The notes beneath the pieces are model-generated. The model saw only the letters and a program-made list of their open reading frames with translations, made no database searches and was not told the DNA's origin. From CAVQBC01 sp963710665 (GTDB taxonomy: Bacteria; Actinomycetota; Thermoleophilia; Solirubrobacterales; Solirubrobacteraceae): 64,000 bases of DNA. Of this stretch, positions 33,857-42,043 are shown in pieces. The DNA lies in assembly GCA_963710665.1 (NCBI GenBank), contig CAVQBC010000003.1, forward strand, positions 248,001 through 312,000, in the 5' to 3' direction. Numbering within the stretch: the stretch's first letter is position 1; the number at the start of each line of letters is the position of its first letter. Made by a program: the position numbers and the translations under genes.

Positions 33857-35218
33857 ATGCGAAGGCTCTCCTTCATCGCTGCCTGCCTGGCCCTGCCGGC
33901 TCTCGCCGTCGCCGCGCCCGCGAGCGCGCATGCCGCCACCGCGGCCAGGGCGGGGGTCGACTACGTGCCGGGCGAGGTCGTCGTGCGCTACGAACCCGGC
34001 GCCGACCGTGCCGCGCGCGCCGCCGCCCAGCGGGCCGGCGGGGCGTGGCGCCCGCGCGTCTTCGCGCCACGCTCGCGCGTGCTCAAGGTCCGCGACGGCG
34101 CGAGCGTCGAGGCAACCGCCCGTGCGCTCCGCCGCCGCCCGGGCGTGGCCAGCGCGACGCCCAACTGGATCGCGCGCACGAGCTTCGTCCCCAACGACCC
34201 GGGGTTCGACGCCGTGCCCGGCGGCTGGCAGAACACGCAGTGGAACTTCGGCCCCACCGTGGGCGTCAACGCCCCGGCCGCGTGGGACAACCTGATCGCG
34301 GCCGGGCGCCCCGGCGGCCGCGGCTCGGTGATCGCGGTGCTCGACACCGGGGTCGCGTACACGAACCGCGACCGCTTCCGCCGCTCGCCGGACTTCTCCC
34401 CCGTGCGCTTCCTGCACGGCTACGACTTCGTCGACCGCGACCGCTACCCCAACGACCAGAACGGCCACGGCACCCACGTGGCGGGGACGATCGGCGAGAC
34501 CGTGAACAACGGCGCCGGCGTCACCGGCCTCGCCTACGGGGCGCGGATCATCCCGGTGCGCGTGCTCGACCGCCTCGGGGAGGGCGACAGCTCGGCGATC
34601 TCGGCCGGCATCCGCTACGCCGCGCGCCGCGGCGCGGACGTCGTCAACCTGTCCTTCGAGTTCGGCACGGCGGTGACCCGGAACGACATCCCGGACATCC
34701 TCGAGGCGCTGCGCTACGCGCGCCGCAAGGGGACGCTGGTGGTCGGCGCCTCTGGCAACGCGGCGGCGACCGCGGTCGCCTACCCCGCCCGCGCGGGCGA
34801 GGTGCTGTCCGTCGGCGCCACCACCGAGCACCTCTGCCAGGCCGACTACTCGAACGCCGGGCCCGGGCTCGACGTCTCCGCGCCCGGCGGCGGCGAGGAC
34901 GCCACCGTCCCCGGCGAGGCCAACTGCCGCCCCGACCTCCCGCCCGGCCGCGACATCTACCAGATGACCTTCAAGGGCTCGGTGCGCAGCTTCGGCCTGC
35001 CGGGCGGCTACATGGGGACGTCCATGGCCGCGCCGCACGTGACGGCCGTGGCCGCGCTCGTGGTCGCCTCGGGCGTGCTCGGCCGGAACCCGACGCCGCG
35101 CGACATCGAGGCCCGGCTCAAGGCCACCGCGCGCGACCTCGGCCCAACCGGGCCGGACGCGCGCTACGGGGCCGGGCTGGTGGACGCGGGAGCGGCCACC
35201 GCGCCGCCCGCGGGCTGA
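33857..35218 (+). CDS. Secreted subtilisin-like serine protease (S8 family)
   Basis: This 453-residue protease has a signal peptide (residues 1-27, ending ASAHAA) and a short I9-type propeptide (VPGEVVVRYEPGADR to GVASATPNW). The catalytic domain carries the full triad Asp163 (AVLDTGVAY), His204 (NGHGTHVAG) and Ser389 (MGTSMAAPH), with the oxyanion Asn301 in GASGN. Two Cys residues (CQADYSN and EANCRPD) may form a disulfide. There is no C-terminal anchor, so it should be released outside the cell. An ATG at 33803 is possible but would spoil the signal peptide. A hairpin follows two bases after the stop. Confidence 0.92.
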   Translation: MRRLSFIAACLALPALAVAAPASAHAATAARAGVDYVPGEVVVRYEPGADRAARAAAQRAGGAWRPRVFAPRSRVLKVRDGASVEATARALRRRPGVASATPNWIARTSFVPNDPGFDAVPGGWQNTQWNFGPTVGVNAPAAWDNLIAAGRPGGRGSVIAVLDTGVAYTNRDRFRRSPDFSPVRFLHGYDFVDRDRYPNDQNGHGTHVAGTIGETVNNGAGVTGLAYGARIIPVRVLDRLGEGDSSAISAGIRYAARRGADVVNLSFEFGTAVTRNDIPDILEALRYARRKGTLVVGASGNAAATAVAYPARAGEVLSVGATTEHLCQADYSNAGPGLDVSAPGGGEDATVPGEANCRPDLPPGRDIYQMTFKGSVRSFGLPGGYMGTSMAAPHVTAVAALVVASGVLGRNPTPRDIEARLKATARDLGPTGPDARYGAGLVDAGAATAPPAG

Positions 35219-35220
35219 GC

Positions 35221-35243
35221 CGCGCCGGGGGGCGACCGGCGCG
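35221..35243. terminator. Hairpin between convergent subtilase and USP genes
   Basis: CGCGCCGG (35221-35228) pairs perfectly with CCGGCGCG (35236-35243) around a 7-base loop. It lies directly after the subtilase stop and 11 bases beyond the convergent USP stop. Confidence 0.6.
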
Positions 35244-35253
35244 TCACGCCCGG

Positions 35254-35697
35254 TCAGGCGGTCCGGATGATCAGGACCGAGCAGGGCGCGTGGTGGGAGA
35301 CCTTGTTCGGCACCGAGCCGAGCAGGAAGCGCTCGGCGCCGGTGCGGCCCCGGTGGCCGACCACGATGAGGCCCGCGCCGCGCTCCTCGGCGACGTCGAG
35401 GATCGCGCCGGCGGGATCGCCCTCGCGCGCGAAGACCGCCGCCGTGACGCCCGCCGCCTCGGCCCGGGCCGCCGCCTCGCGCAGCGTCGCGTCGACCTCC
35501 TCGCGCAGGTTGACCGCCCACCGGCGGTCGCCCGGCGTCTCCGGCGGCGCCTCGCGCAGCCGGCGCACGGCGCTCGGCTCGTAGGCGGAGACGACGTCGA
35601 GGCGGGCACCCAATCGTGCCGCGAGGTCGATCGCGGCGGCGACCGCCGCGCCGGCCGTCTCGGACCCGTCGGTCCCCACCACGATCGTTGTGAACAT
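35254..35697 (-). CDS. Universal stress protein (UspA family)
   Basis: This 147-residue protein has the alpha/beta nucleotide-binding USP fold. It begins MFTTIVVGTDGSETAGAAV and has the ATP motif GHRGRTGAERFLLGSVPNKV (G-x2-G-x9-GS), then HHAPCSVLII. It therefore probably binds ATP. The start at 35697 is fixed by the first beta strand; upstream in-frame sequence is non-coding in style. Confidence 0.9.
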   Translation of the reverse strand: MFTTIVVGTDGSETAGAAVAAAIDLAARLGARLDVVSAYEPSAVRRLREAPPETPGDRRWAVNLREEVDATLREAAARAEAAGVTAAVFAREGDPAGAILDVAEERGAGLIVVGHRGRTGAERFLLGSVPNKVSHHAPCSVLIIRTA

Positions 35698-35824
35698 CCA
35701 CCGCTCCAGGGGGTCGCTTCGGCCCGGCGCGGCGCGATCATAGCCCCGGGCCGGGCGCCCGAAACGACGCAACGGCGCCGATCGAGCCCCCGCCGGCGCG
35801 CCGCGCGTCTACCGTAGAGGGCCG

Positions 35825-36607
35825 ATGATCGACCTGCACGCGCACATCCTGCCCGGCATCGACGACGGCCCGCGCAACCTCGACGGGTCCGTCGCACTCG
35901 CCCGCGCCGCGGTGGCGGAGGGCACGCGCGTGCTGGCGGCCACCTCCCACATCGACCACTCCTTCGGCCTGACGCCCGCCGACCTCGCCCCGGGGCTCGA
36001 GGCCGTGCGCGGCCGCCTGGCCGAGGAGGGGATCCCGCTCGAGGTGGTGGCCGGCGGTGAGATCTCGATCGCCCGGCTGCCCGAGCTGCACGACGAGGAC
36101 CTGATGGCGCTGCGCCTCGGCGGCGGGCCGACGCTGCTGGTCGAAGCGCCCCTGATGCCCTTCGCCGGCGACCTCGAGGGGCTCGTGTTCGCCCTCCAGG
36201 TGCGCCGCCACCGCGTGCTGCTCGCCCACCCGGAGCGCTCCCCGCTCTTCCTGCGCCGGCCCGAGCGGCTCGCCACCCTCGTCAACCAGGGCGTGCTCGT
36301 GCAGATCACCGCGGGCTCGCTGCTCGGCGACTTCGGCGAGCCCGTCCGGCGCTTCACGATCCGCCTGCTCGCGGACGGGCTCGCCCACGTGATCGCGTCC
36401 GACGCGCACGACGACGTCCGCCGCCCGCCCGGCGTGCGCGACGCGTTCGCGATCGCCGAGTCCGACCTCCCCGGCGCCGCCCTGCTCGAGTCGTGGATGG
36501 CGGAGGAGGTCCCCGCGGCGGTGCTCGAGGGCGGCCCGGTGCCAGAGCGCCCGGAGCTCCCGCCCGCGCCCAGCCGGCGGCTGCGCCGGCTGATCAGGCG
36601 AGCTTGA
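35825..36607 (+). CDS. PHP-fold phosphoesterase, CpsB/YwqE-type tyrosine phosphatase
   Basis: This 260-residue protein opens with the PHP metal motif MIDLHAHILPGIDDGPRN and later shows ATSHIDHSFG, GGEISIARLPEL, LLAHPERSP and IASDAHDD. These are the metal ligands of the CpsB/CapC/YwqE manganese-dependent tyrosine phosphatases. These enzymes normally dephosphorylate BY-kinases controlling polysaccharide export. No BY-kinase or export genes are in this window, so the target is unknown. The final 14 bases overlap a tiny antisense reading frame. Confidence 0.83.
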   Translation: MIDLHAHILPGIDDGPRNLDGSVALARAAVAEGTRVLAATSHIDHSFGLTPADLAPGLEAVRGRLAEEGIPLEVVAGGEISIARLPELHDEDLMALRLGGGPTLLVEAPLMPFAGDLEGLVFALQVRRHRVLLAHPERSPLFLRRPERLATLVNQGVLVQITAGSLLGDFGEPVRRFTIRLLADGLAHVIASDAHDDVRRPPGVRDAFAIAESDLPGAALLESWMAEEVPAAVLEGGPVPERPELPPAPSRRLRRLIRRA

Positions 36608-36680
36608 GGATCGCGATGACCATGCCGGCGAGCACGAACAGCACGATCAGGGCCTGCACCCACAACCAGAAGGGCGACAC
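36594..36680 (-). CDS. Possible 28-residue single-span membrane peptide
   Basis: A GTG at 36680 opens a 28-codon frame, SPFWLWVQALIVLFVLAG then MVIAILKLA, which is one hydrophobic helix with a Lys near the end. The composition is unlike the surrounding shadow frames. It overlaps the end of the PHP gene by 14 bases and has no strong SD, so this is tentative. Confidence 0.35.
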   Translation of the reverse strand: MSPFWLWVQALIVLFVLAGMVIAILKLA

Positions 36681-36715
36681 GCCGCCAGCGTAGAAAACCG
36701 GCGGCTGCCGCGCGG

Positions 36716-37162
36716 TCAGCCGGCCGCCTCGGCGCGCTCGCGCGCGGTGACGGTGGTCAGCGGGAGCCCGAGCCCGCCGACCTTGCTCGGCAGGTCCAGG
36801 TGGAGCCACCGCGAGACCCGCTTGGGCAGCGTCGAGAGGATGATCTCGTCGAAGCCGCGGACGTTGACCGCGTCATGGATCGCGGCCAGCGGCTCGGGGT
36901 CGCCGATGATCCCCTCCACGTGACCGCCGGCGGCCTCCTCGAGCAGCGGCAGCGCGAGCTCGAGCACCGCCTCGGCCTCCGAGGCGCCCTGGTCCTCGGG
37001 GTCCACGAGGCGATGCAGCCCGTGGGCGGAGTTGGGGACGAGCAGCGTGAACGTGCACGGCCCCCGCTCGGCGCGCTCCCGCACCGCCTGCAGCAGCGCG
37101 GGCGTGGCCGCGGTCCGGTTGGCGACCACGAGCACGCGGGTCGCGGCGGAGGAGGACTCCAT
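36716..37162 (-). CDS. USP-like alpha/beta protein of unknown function
   Basis: This 148-residue protein begins ATRVLVVANRTAATPALL and contains CTFTLLVPNSAHGLHRLVDPED, VEGIIGDPEPLAAIHDAV and EIILSTLPKRVSRWLHLDLP. The layout is that of a Rossmann-like, UspA-related fold, but the usual ATP motif is not seen. The start has a clear SD AAAGGAG. It is divergent from the first small copper-cluster membrane protein. Confidence 0.65.
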   Translation of the reverse strand: MESSSAATRVLVVANRTAATPALLQAVRERAERGPCTFTLLVPNSAHGLHRLVDPEDQGASEAEAVLELALPLLEEAAGGHVEGIIGDPEPLAAIHDAVNVRGFDEIILSTLPKRVSRWLHLDLPSKVGGLGLPLTTVTARERAEAAG

Positions 37163-37264
37163 GAAGCGGAACTCCTTTCGGGACGGCGCTCTCGCGGCGA
37201 AGTGTCTCACGCACCGGACCACCAGTGGCCGGGTGTTCGAGTTTGCGTCTCGCCGGGGACGGGC

Positions 37265-37270
37265 TACGGT
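37265..37270 (+). promoter_or_regulatory. TAnnnT -10 element before the small membrane gene
   Basis: TACGGT lies nine bases before the ATG at 37280, with no SD. This fits the leaderless pattern seen elsewhere in the window. Confidence 0.35.
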
Positions 37271-37279
37271 TGGGCTTCC

Positions 37280-37597
37280 ATGGACGGCCGCCAGCGACGC
37301 TTCCTGACCTGGATGACCGGGCTCGCGGTGCTCTGCGCCGCGGCCCAGCTCGTCACGGGCGTGGCCGAGCTGGCCCTGTACCTCACGCCGTTCTTCCTCA
37401 TCGTCACGCTGCTGGCGTGCGGGCGCTATATCGCCGAGGAGCGCATCGTGCGCCGCTGGGCGACCGCCGCCCCGCCGCCCGCCCGGCGCGTCCGGCAGCG
37501 CCCGCGCCCGCCGCGGGCGGTCCTCGTGGCCTCGCTCGCGCTCGGCGCGCCGCGCCTGCGCCGCGGGCCGCCCGCGGGCGCCCTGCTCGCCGCCTGA
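37280..37597 (+). CDS. Small two-span membrane protein, paralogue A of copper cluster
   Basis: This 105-residue protein has two hydrophobic segments (TGLAVLCAAAQLVTGVAELAL and TPFFLIVTLLACGRY) followed by EERIVRRWATAAPPPARR and an Arg/Pro-rich cytoplasmic tail. The gene at 40194 encodes a clear paralogue sharing the VTG-GEL-AL, TP-LIV, GRY-xE-RIVR-W and APPP-RR blocks. I know of no functional assignment. The two copies flank the CopC-CopD gene, so a role in copper handling is inferred. A hairpin follows 16 bases downstream. Confidence 0.65.
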   Translation: MDGRQRRFLTWMTGLAVLCAAAQLVTGVAELALYLTPFFLIVTLLACGRYIAEERIVRRWATAAPPPARRVRQRPRPPRAVLVASLALGAPRLRRGPPAGALLAA

Positions 37598-37613
37598 GGA
37601 CGAGGACACCCGC

Positions 37614-37634
37614 CGCGCGGCCCCGTGCCGCGCG
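37614..37634 (+). terminator. Hairpin after small membrane gene
   Basis: CGCGCGGC (37614-37621) pairs with GCCGCGCG (37627-37634), giving 8 G-C pairs and a 5-base loop, 16 bases after the stop codon. It may separate paralogue A from the rest of the copper cluster. Confidence 0.5.
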
Positions 37635-37703
37635 CCCGAGATTCTCGTCGCCGGCGCGCGTATCCCCTCGCCCCGCCCGCTCCGACGATGAACAAGGAAC
37701 CCG

Positions 37704-38405
37704 ATGAATCGCAGATCCGGCGGCGCCGCCCTGGCGGCCTGCCTCGCAGCCTGCGCGCTGGCCGCGTCCGCCACGCCCGCCGCCGCGCACAACGGCAACC
37801 CGAACATGCTGTCCCAGGTCCGCTCGGTCACGCCGACCACCCAGGGCGTGAAGGTCACCGTGCTCAACCGCGACGACCGCCTGCTGCTGCAGAACACCTC
37901 CGGCAAGGACGTCGTGGTGCAGGGCTACAGCAAGGAGCCCTACGTGCGGATCGACGGCGACGGGACGGTGCGGGTGAACACCAACTCCGAGGCCTACTAC
38001 CTCAACCAGGACCGTGAGGGCAAGGTCCAGGTGCCGGCCGGGATCGACTCGAAGACTCCGCCGCGCTGGAAGGAGGTCTCGAAGACCGGGCGCTACGAGT
38101 GGCACGACCACCGCATGCACTGGATGGGCACGGGGCGCCCGCCCCAGGTCAAGGACGAGTCCGAGCGCACCAAGATCTTCGACTACGAGATCCCGGTCGC
38201 CATCGGCGGCTCGACGGGCGCCATCGCCGGCACGCTGCTGTGGACGCCCCCGCCCGGCGGCGGCCTGCCCCTCGGCGCCATCTTCGCCTTCGCGGCGCTC
38301 GTGATCGCGCTGTGCGTCGTCGTCATCATCGTCCGGCGCCGGCGTGCGGACGCCGCCGCCGACGACCAGCCCGAGTCCACGCGGCCGGCGGCCGAGGCCT
38401 GGTAG
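37704..38405 (+). CDS. Secreted, membrane-anchored His/Met-containing protein of copper cluster
   Basis: This 233-residue protein has an N-terminal signal peptide (to about residue 28, ending PAAAHNG) and a single C-terminal membrane span (LGAIFAFAALVIALCVVVIIV) followed by a short cytoplasmic RRRR tail. The extracytoplasmic domain contains the striking motif YEWHDHRMHWMGTG (about residues 132-145), with three His and two Met suited to copper binding. The likely mature N-terminus is also AHNGNPNM, with His. Four bases separate its stop from the CopC-CopD start, so co-expression is near certain. The function is unknown; a copper chaperone or receptor role is inferred. Confidence 0.7.
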   Translation: MNRRSGGAALAACLAACALAASATPAAAHNGNPNMLSQVRSVTPTTQGVKVTVLNRDDRLLLQNTSGKDVVVQGYSKEPYVRIDGDGTVRVNTNSEAYYLNQDREGKVQVPAGIDSKTPPRWKEVSKTGRYEWHDHRMHWMGTGRPPQVKDESERTKIFDYEIPVAIGGSTGAIAGTLLWTPPPGGGLPLGAIFAFAALVIALCVVVIIVRRRRADAAADDQPESTRPAAEAW

Positions 38406-38409
38406 CCCG

Positions 38410-40197
38410 ATGCGCCCGCGCCGCCTCCTCGCCGCTCTCCTGACCGCGCTCGTGGTCGCCGTCGCGCTGCCCGCGGCCGCGTCCGCGCACGCCACGCTGG
38501 AGGCGAGCACGCCGGAGCGCGGCGCGGTGCTGGAGCGGCCGCCGGCCACCGTCAGGCTGCGCTTCGACGAGCCGGTCGAGATCGCCTTCGGCGCGATCAA
38601 GGTCTTCGACGCCAAGGGCGGCCGGGTCGACGCGGGCGCCACCTACCACCCCTCGAGCAGCGGCAAGGAGGTGGCGGTGCACCTCAAGCGCGGCCTGCAG
38701 GGTGGCGGCTACACCGCGACCTACCGCGTGATCTCCGCCGACGCGCACCCGGTGTCCGGCGGCTTCGTGTTCACCGTGGGCTCGGGCGCGGCGCCGGCCG
38801 AGACCGTCGACCAGCTGCTGCAGGGGTCGGACGCCGGGCCCGCGACGGGCGTCGCGTTCGGCGCCGCGCGCGCCGTGCAGTACGCCGCCATCGCGCTCGG
38901 CCTCGGCGCGTTCGTCTTCCTCGTGCTCGTGTGGCTTCCCGGGCTGCGGGAGGTCGCGGGCGGCGGGTCCGAGTGGCGCGAGGCCTCCGCCGCGTTCGCG
39001 CGCCGGCTGCGCCTCCTGCTGATCGTCGCCGCCGTGGCGGGCATGGCGAGCGCCGTCGCCGCGATCGTCCTCCAGGGCGCGACGGCCGGCGGCACGTCGG
39101 TGTGGGCGGCGCTCGACGGCACGGTGCTCGGCGACGTGCTGAGCACGCGCTTCGGGGTCGTGTGGGGCGTCGGCGTCCTCGCCTGGGCGTCCGTGCTGGC
39201 CGGCGCCACGCTCGCGCGCGGGGCGGTCCCGGCGCTGCGGCCCGCCTCGGTCGGCGCCACCGGGCTCGCGCTGCCCACCGCCACCGGCGCCGGGACCGTG
39301 GTCGTGCTGGCCGTGCCGCTGGTCGCGCTCGCCTTCCTCCCTGCGCTCGGCGGGCACGCGAGCGTGCAGTCGCCGCGCTGGCTGCTGCTGCCGATGAACG
39401 TCGTGCACGTGATGTGCATGGCGGCGTGGCTCGGCGGCGTCACGGTGCTCGTGTTCGCCCTGCGGCGCGCGACCACCGGCCTCGAGGCCGGCGACCGCAC
39501 GCGCCTGCTGGCCGCGACCGTCGCGCGCTTCTCGACGATGGCGGGAATCGCCGTCGCGCTGCTGCTGCTGTCGGGCGTCGTGCAGTCGGTCGTCTACGTG
39601 CGCACGCCCGCGCATCTCCTCGACACGGCCTTCGGCCGCGCGGTGCTGATCAAGTTCGTGCTGTTCTGCGGGCTGGTCGCGCTCGGCTACGTCAACCGCC
39701 GTCGGCTGCTCCCGCGCCTGCGCCGCGCGGCCGCCGACGGCGGCGGCCCCGGGACAGCCGGCGTGCTGCTGCGCCGGGTCCTGCGCGCGGAGGTCGTCCT
39801 CGGCGTCGTCGTGCTCGCCGTCACGGGCGCGCTGGCCGGCTACGCGCCCTCCACCGCCGTCTCCGCGGGGCCGTACTCGACCAGCGCGAAGCTCGGCCCG
39901 GCGCGCCTGGAGGCGACCGTCGCCCCCGCCCGCCCGGGGCGCAACGAGGTCCACCTCTACCTCTTCGATCGCGCGAGCGGCCGCCAGTACGACGCCACCA
40001 AGGAGCTCACCGTCGACGCGGCGCTGCCCTCCAAGGGCATCGCGCCGATCGCGCTCGACGCCCGCCGTGCGGGCCCCGGCCACTACGTGGTCACCAACGC
40101 GAGCCTGGGCGTCACGGGCAAGTGGGCGATGCGGGTCACCGCCCGCGTCTCCGATTTCGACGAGTACGTCGCGACCCTGAAGGTGCCGGTCCGGTGA
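38410..40197 (+). CDS. CopC-CopD fusion, copper resistance/import protein
   Basis: This 595-residue protein has three parts. Residues 1-27 are a signal peptide ending SAHA. Residues 27-125 form a CopC domain whose mature N-terminal His (AHATLEASTPERG) and ISADAHPVSGGFVFTV region supply the Cu(II) site. Residues 150-480 form the CopD (PF05425) membrane domain with about eight spans, including LPMNVVHVMCMAAWLGG. The C-terminal 100 residues form a periplasmic beta domain (EVHLYLFDRASGRQYDATKEL). CopC binds Cu(II) outside and CopD is thought to pass copper inward. The stop overlaps the next gene's GTG. Confidence 0.9.
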   Translation: MRPRRLLAALLTALVVAVALPAAASAHATLEASTPERGAVLERPPATVRLRFDEPVEIAFGAIKVFDAKGGRVDAGATYHPSSSGKEVAVHLKRGLQGGGYTATYRVISADAHPVSGGFVFTVGSGAAPAETVDQLLQGSDAGPATGVAFGAARAVQYAAIALGLGAFVFLVLVWLPGLREVAGGGSEWREASAAFARRLRLLLIVAAVAGMASAVAAIVLQGATAGGTSVWAALDGTVLGDVLSTRFGVVWGVGVLAWASVLAGATLARGAVPALRPASVGATGLALPTATGAGTVVVLAVPLVALAFLPALGGHASVQSPRWLLLPMNVVHVMCMAAWLGGVTVLVFALRRATTGLEAGDRTRLLAATVARFSTMAGIAVALLLLSGVVQSVVYVRTPAHLLDTAFGRAVLIKFVLFCGLVALGYVNRRRLLPRLRRAAADGGGPGTAGVLLRRVLRAEVVLGVVVLAVTGALAGYAPSTAVSAGPYSTSAKLGPARLEATVAPARPGRNEVHLYLFDRASGRQYDATKELTVDAALPSKGIAPIALDARRAGPGHYVVTNASLGVTGKWAMRVTARVSDFDEYVATLKVPVR

Positions 40198-40514
40198 CGC
40201 AGGCGGCCGCACGAGCGCAGCGCCGCGCCCTGGCGGCCCTGGCCGTCCTGTGCGTCGTCGCCCAGGCCGTCACCGGCCTCGGCGAGCTCGCGCTGACGAT
40301 GACGCCGCTGCTCATCGTCTTCGCGCTGCTGCTCAGCGGCCGCTACCCCGGCGAGCTGCGCATCGTGCGCCACTGGCGCTCCGCCGCGCCGCCTCCCCCA
40401 CGCCGGGCGCGGCCGCGGTGGGCGCCGGCGCCGTCGCGCCCCGCGATCTCGATCTTCCACCGCTCCCCGCTCCGGCACCGTGGGCCGCCGGCGTGGGCGC
40501 TGCCCGCGGCCTGA
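40194..40514 (+). CDS. Small two-span membrane protein, paralogue B of copper cluster
   Basis: This 106-residue protein is translationally coupled to copC-copD by a GTGA overlap. It has two spans (LAALAVLCVVAQAVTGLGELAL and TPLLIVFALLLSGRYPG) and ELRIVRHWRSAAPPPPRR with an Arg/Pro tail. It is a paralogue of the 37280 gene. Coupling to CopD suggests a subunit or accessory role, but no family name is known to me. Confidence 0.7.
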   Translation: MTQAAARAQRRALAALAVLCVVAQAVTGLGELALTMTPLLIVFALLLSGRYPGELRIVRHWRSAAPPPPRRARPRWAPAPSRPAISIFHRSPLRHRGPPAWALPAA

Positions 40515-40546
40515 CCGCGGCGCAGACCCCACGTCCCCTTTCACCC

Positions 40547-40564
40547 GGCCCGCGACCGCGGGCC
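40547..40564 (+). terminator. Compact hairpin upstream of ycnI
   Basis: GGCCCGCG (40547-40554) pairs with CGCGGGCC (40557-40564) around two bases. It lies between the paralogue B stop (40514) and the ycnI start (40590). It could terminate, attenuate or stabilise the transcript. Confidence 0.4.
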
Positions 40565-40589
40565 AGACCCCCACCGGAGCAACGAGACC

Positions 40590-41312
40590 ATGAACCGCAA
40601 GACCATCCTGGCCGTCACGGCGGCCGCCGCCCTGGCCCTCCCGGCCACCGCGTCCGCGCACGTCACCATGCAGCCGTCGGAGGCGCCCGCGGGCGGCTTC
40701 ACGGTCGTCAACGTCCGTGTCCCCAACGAGCGCGACGACGCCGGCACGAGCAAGGTCACGGTGCAGCTGCCCGACGGCTTCGCCAGCGCCTCCTACGAGA
40801 AGGTGCCGGGCTGGACCGTGAAGGTCACGCTCGGCAAGGCGCCCAAGCCGATCGACATGGAGGGCGAGAAGGTCACCGAGCAGGTCGACCAGGTGACGTT
40901 CACGAGCACGGGCAAGAGCAACGACATCGCCCCCGGCCAGTTCCAGGACTTCCCGCTGTCGGTGAAGATGCCGGACGGCAAGCCCGGGTCGACGCTGACG
41001 TTCAAGGCGCTGCAGACCTACCGCGGCGGTGAGGTCGTGCGCTGGATCGGCGCGCCGGACGCCGACGAGCCCGCCCCGCATGTGACGCTGACCGCCGCCG
41101 AGGAGGACCATCACGCCGCGGCCAAGGGCGGCGACGAGCAGACCGCCGCGCCGGCGGCCGCCACGACGAGCGCCTCCTCGGGCGGCGACGACGGCGGCTC
41201 GGACACCCTCGCGATCGTCGCGATCGTGGTCGGCGGCCTCGGCCTCGCGGCCGGCGTCGGCGGCCTCGCCGCCGCCCGCCGTGCGCGGAGCGGCCACCCC
41301 ACGGCCGCCTAG
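40590..41312 (+). CDS. ycnI: YcnI-family copper-binding protein (DUF1775)
   Basis: This 240-residue protein has a signal peptide (residues 1-23), and the predicted mature N-terminus is AHVTMQPSEAPAGGF, whose His serves as the copper ligand in YcnI. The YcnI beta-sandwich spans about residues 24-165 (VPNERDDAGTSKVTVQLPDGF, SYEKVPGWTVKV, LTFKALQTYRGGEVVRWIG). A His-containing linker (EEDHHAAAKG) and one C-terminal span anchor it in the membrane. By family it is an extracytoplasmic copper chaperone acting with CopC-CopD. A strong hairpin follows. Confidence 0.92.
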   Translation: MNRKTILAVTAAAALALPATASAHVTMQPSEAPAGGFTVVNVRVPNERDDAGTSKVTVQLPDGFASASYEKVPGWTVKVTLGKAPKPIDMEGEKVTEQVDQVTFTSTGKSNDIAPGQFQDFPLSVKMPDGKPGSTLTFKALQTYRGGEVVRWIGAPDADEPAPHVTLTAAEEDHHAAAKGGDEQTAAPAAATTSASSGGDDGGSDTLAIVAIVVGGLGLAAGVGGLAAARRARSGHPTAA

Positions 41313-41331
41313 ACGACCGCCTGGCGATCAA

Positions 41332-41370
41332 GCGGCCGGCGGCGCGGGCACCTCCCGCGTCGCCGGCCGC
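41332..41370. terminator. Bidirectional 17-bp hairpin terminator
   Basis: Positions 41332-41348 pair with 41354-41370 (16 Watson-Crick pairs plus one G-U) around a 5-base loop. It is centred in the gap between the convergent ycnI and secreted-protein genes. No U tract follows on either strand. Confidence 0.75.
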
Positions 41371-41387
41371 CCGCCGGAGTCACGCGC

Positions 41388-41879
41388 TCAGGGAACCGGC
41401 GGGTGATACGGCGACGTGGTGGTGCCGCTCCGCCACGTCGACCCGTCCCAGACGGAGGACGTCGCGACCGTGCGGTAGTACGCCCGGCCGCACGGCGACG
41501 TGTCGTTGGGCGTCGAGACCATCGCTTCCCAGTTCCACGCGGGGTTCGTCACCGCGCGGCCCGTCTGGCACGTCAGCCAGGACGATCCGTTCCAGTACTG
41601 CAGGTCGGCCTGCACGGCGACATGCCCGGGCTCGAAGACGTCGATCGTGTCGCAGCCGGAGCCCACGCGCCGCGCATTGGTCCAGGCGGCCGGTGTCATC
41701 CCCCCGGTCGTGTGGTTGGCGGTGAGATCGGCCTTCCCGATCACGCACAGGCCGGCGTCGCTGTAGACGACCTTGCTCCCGGACGACACGGTATGTGCCG
41801 ATGCCGGCTGGGCGATGAGCGCCGCGAACAGAAGCGCCGCCAGTCCGGCGAGTCCGGCCCGTGGAAGTCGAGACCCCAT
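41388..41879 (-). CDS. Secreted protein of unknown function
   Basis: This 163-residue protein has a signal peptide (GLAGLAALLFAALIAQPASAH) and four or so Cys residues (LCVIGKADL, GSGCDTID, LTCQTGRA, SPCGRAYYR) likely to form disulfides outside the cell. Aromatic-rich segments such as LQYWNGSSWL and VWDGSTWRSG suggest a compact beta fold. The ATG before GSRLPRAGL is chosen because longer starts have no signal-like N-terminus. No family is recognised. Confidence 0.65.
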   Translation of the reverse strand: MGSRLPRAGLAGLAALLFAALIAQPASAHTVSSGSKVVYSDAGLCVIGKADLTANHTTGGMTPAAWTNARRVGSGCDTIDVFEPGHVAVQADLQYWNGSSWLTCQTGRAVTNPAWNWEAMVSTPNDTSPCGRAYYRTVATSSVWDGSTWRSGTTTSPYHPPVP

Positions 41880-42043
41880 CTGGTCCTCCCCGTTTCGGTG
41901 AAAGATCCGGCGTATGCCGTCTTCGTCGTCGCGCGCGCCGACCGAGCGTGGCACCGGGACCCACAGGGCGCCAGCAACCCTAGGGGTGGTGCCGACCACA
42001 CCCCCGCGCCGGCACGACGAGCGACGCCTGCATACTGGCCGCC

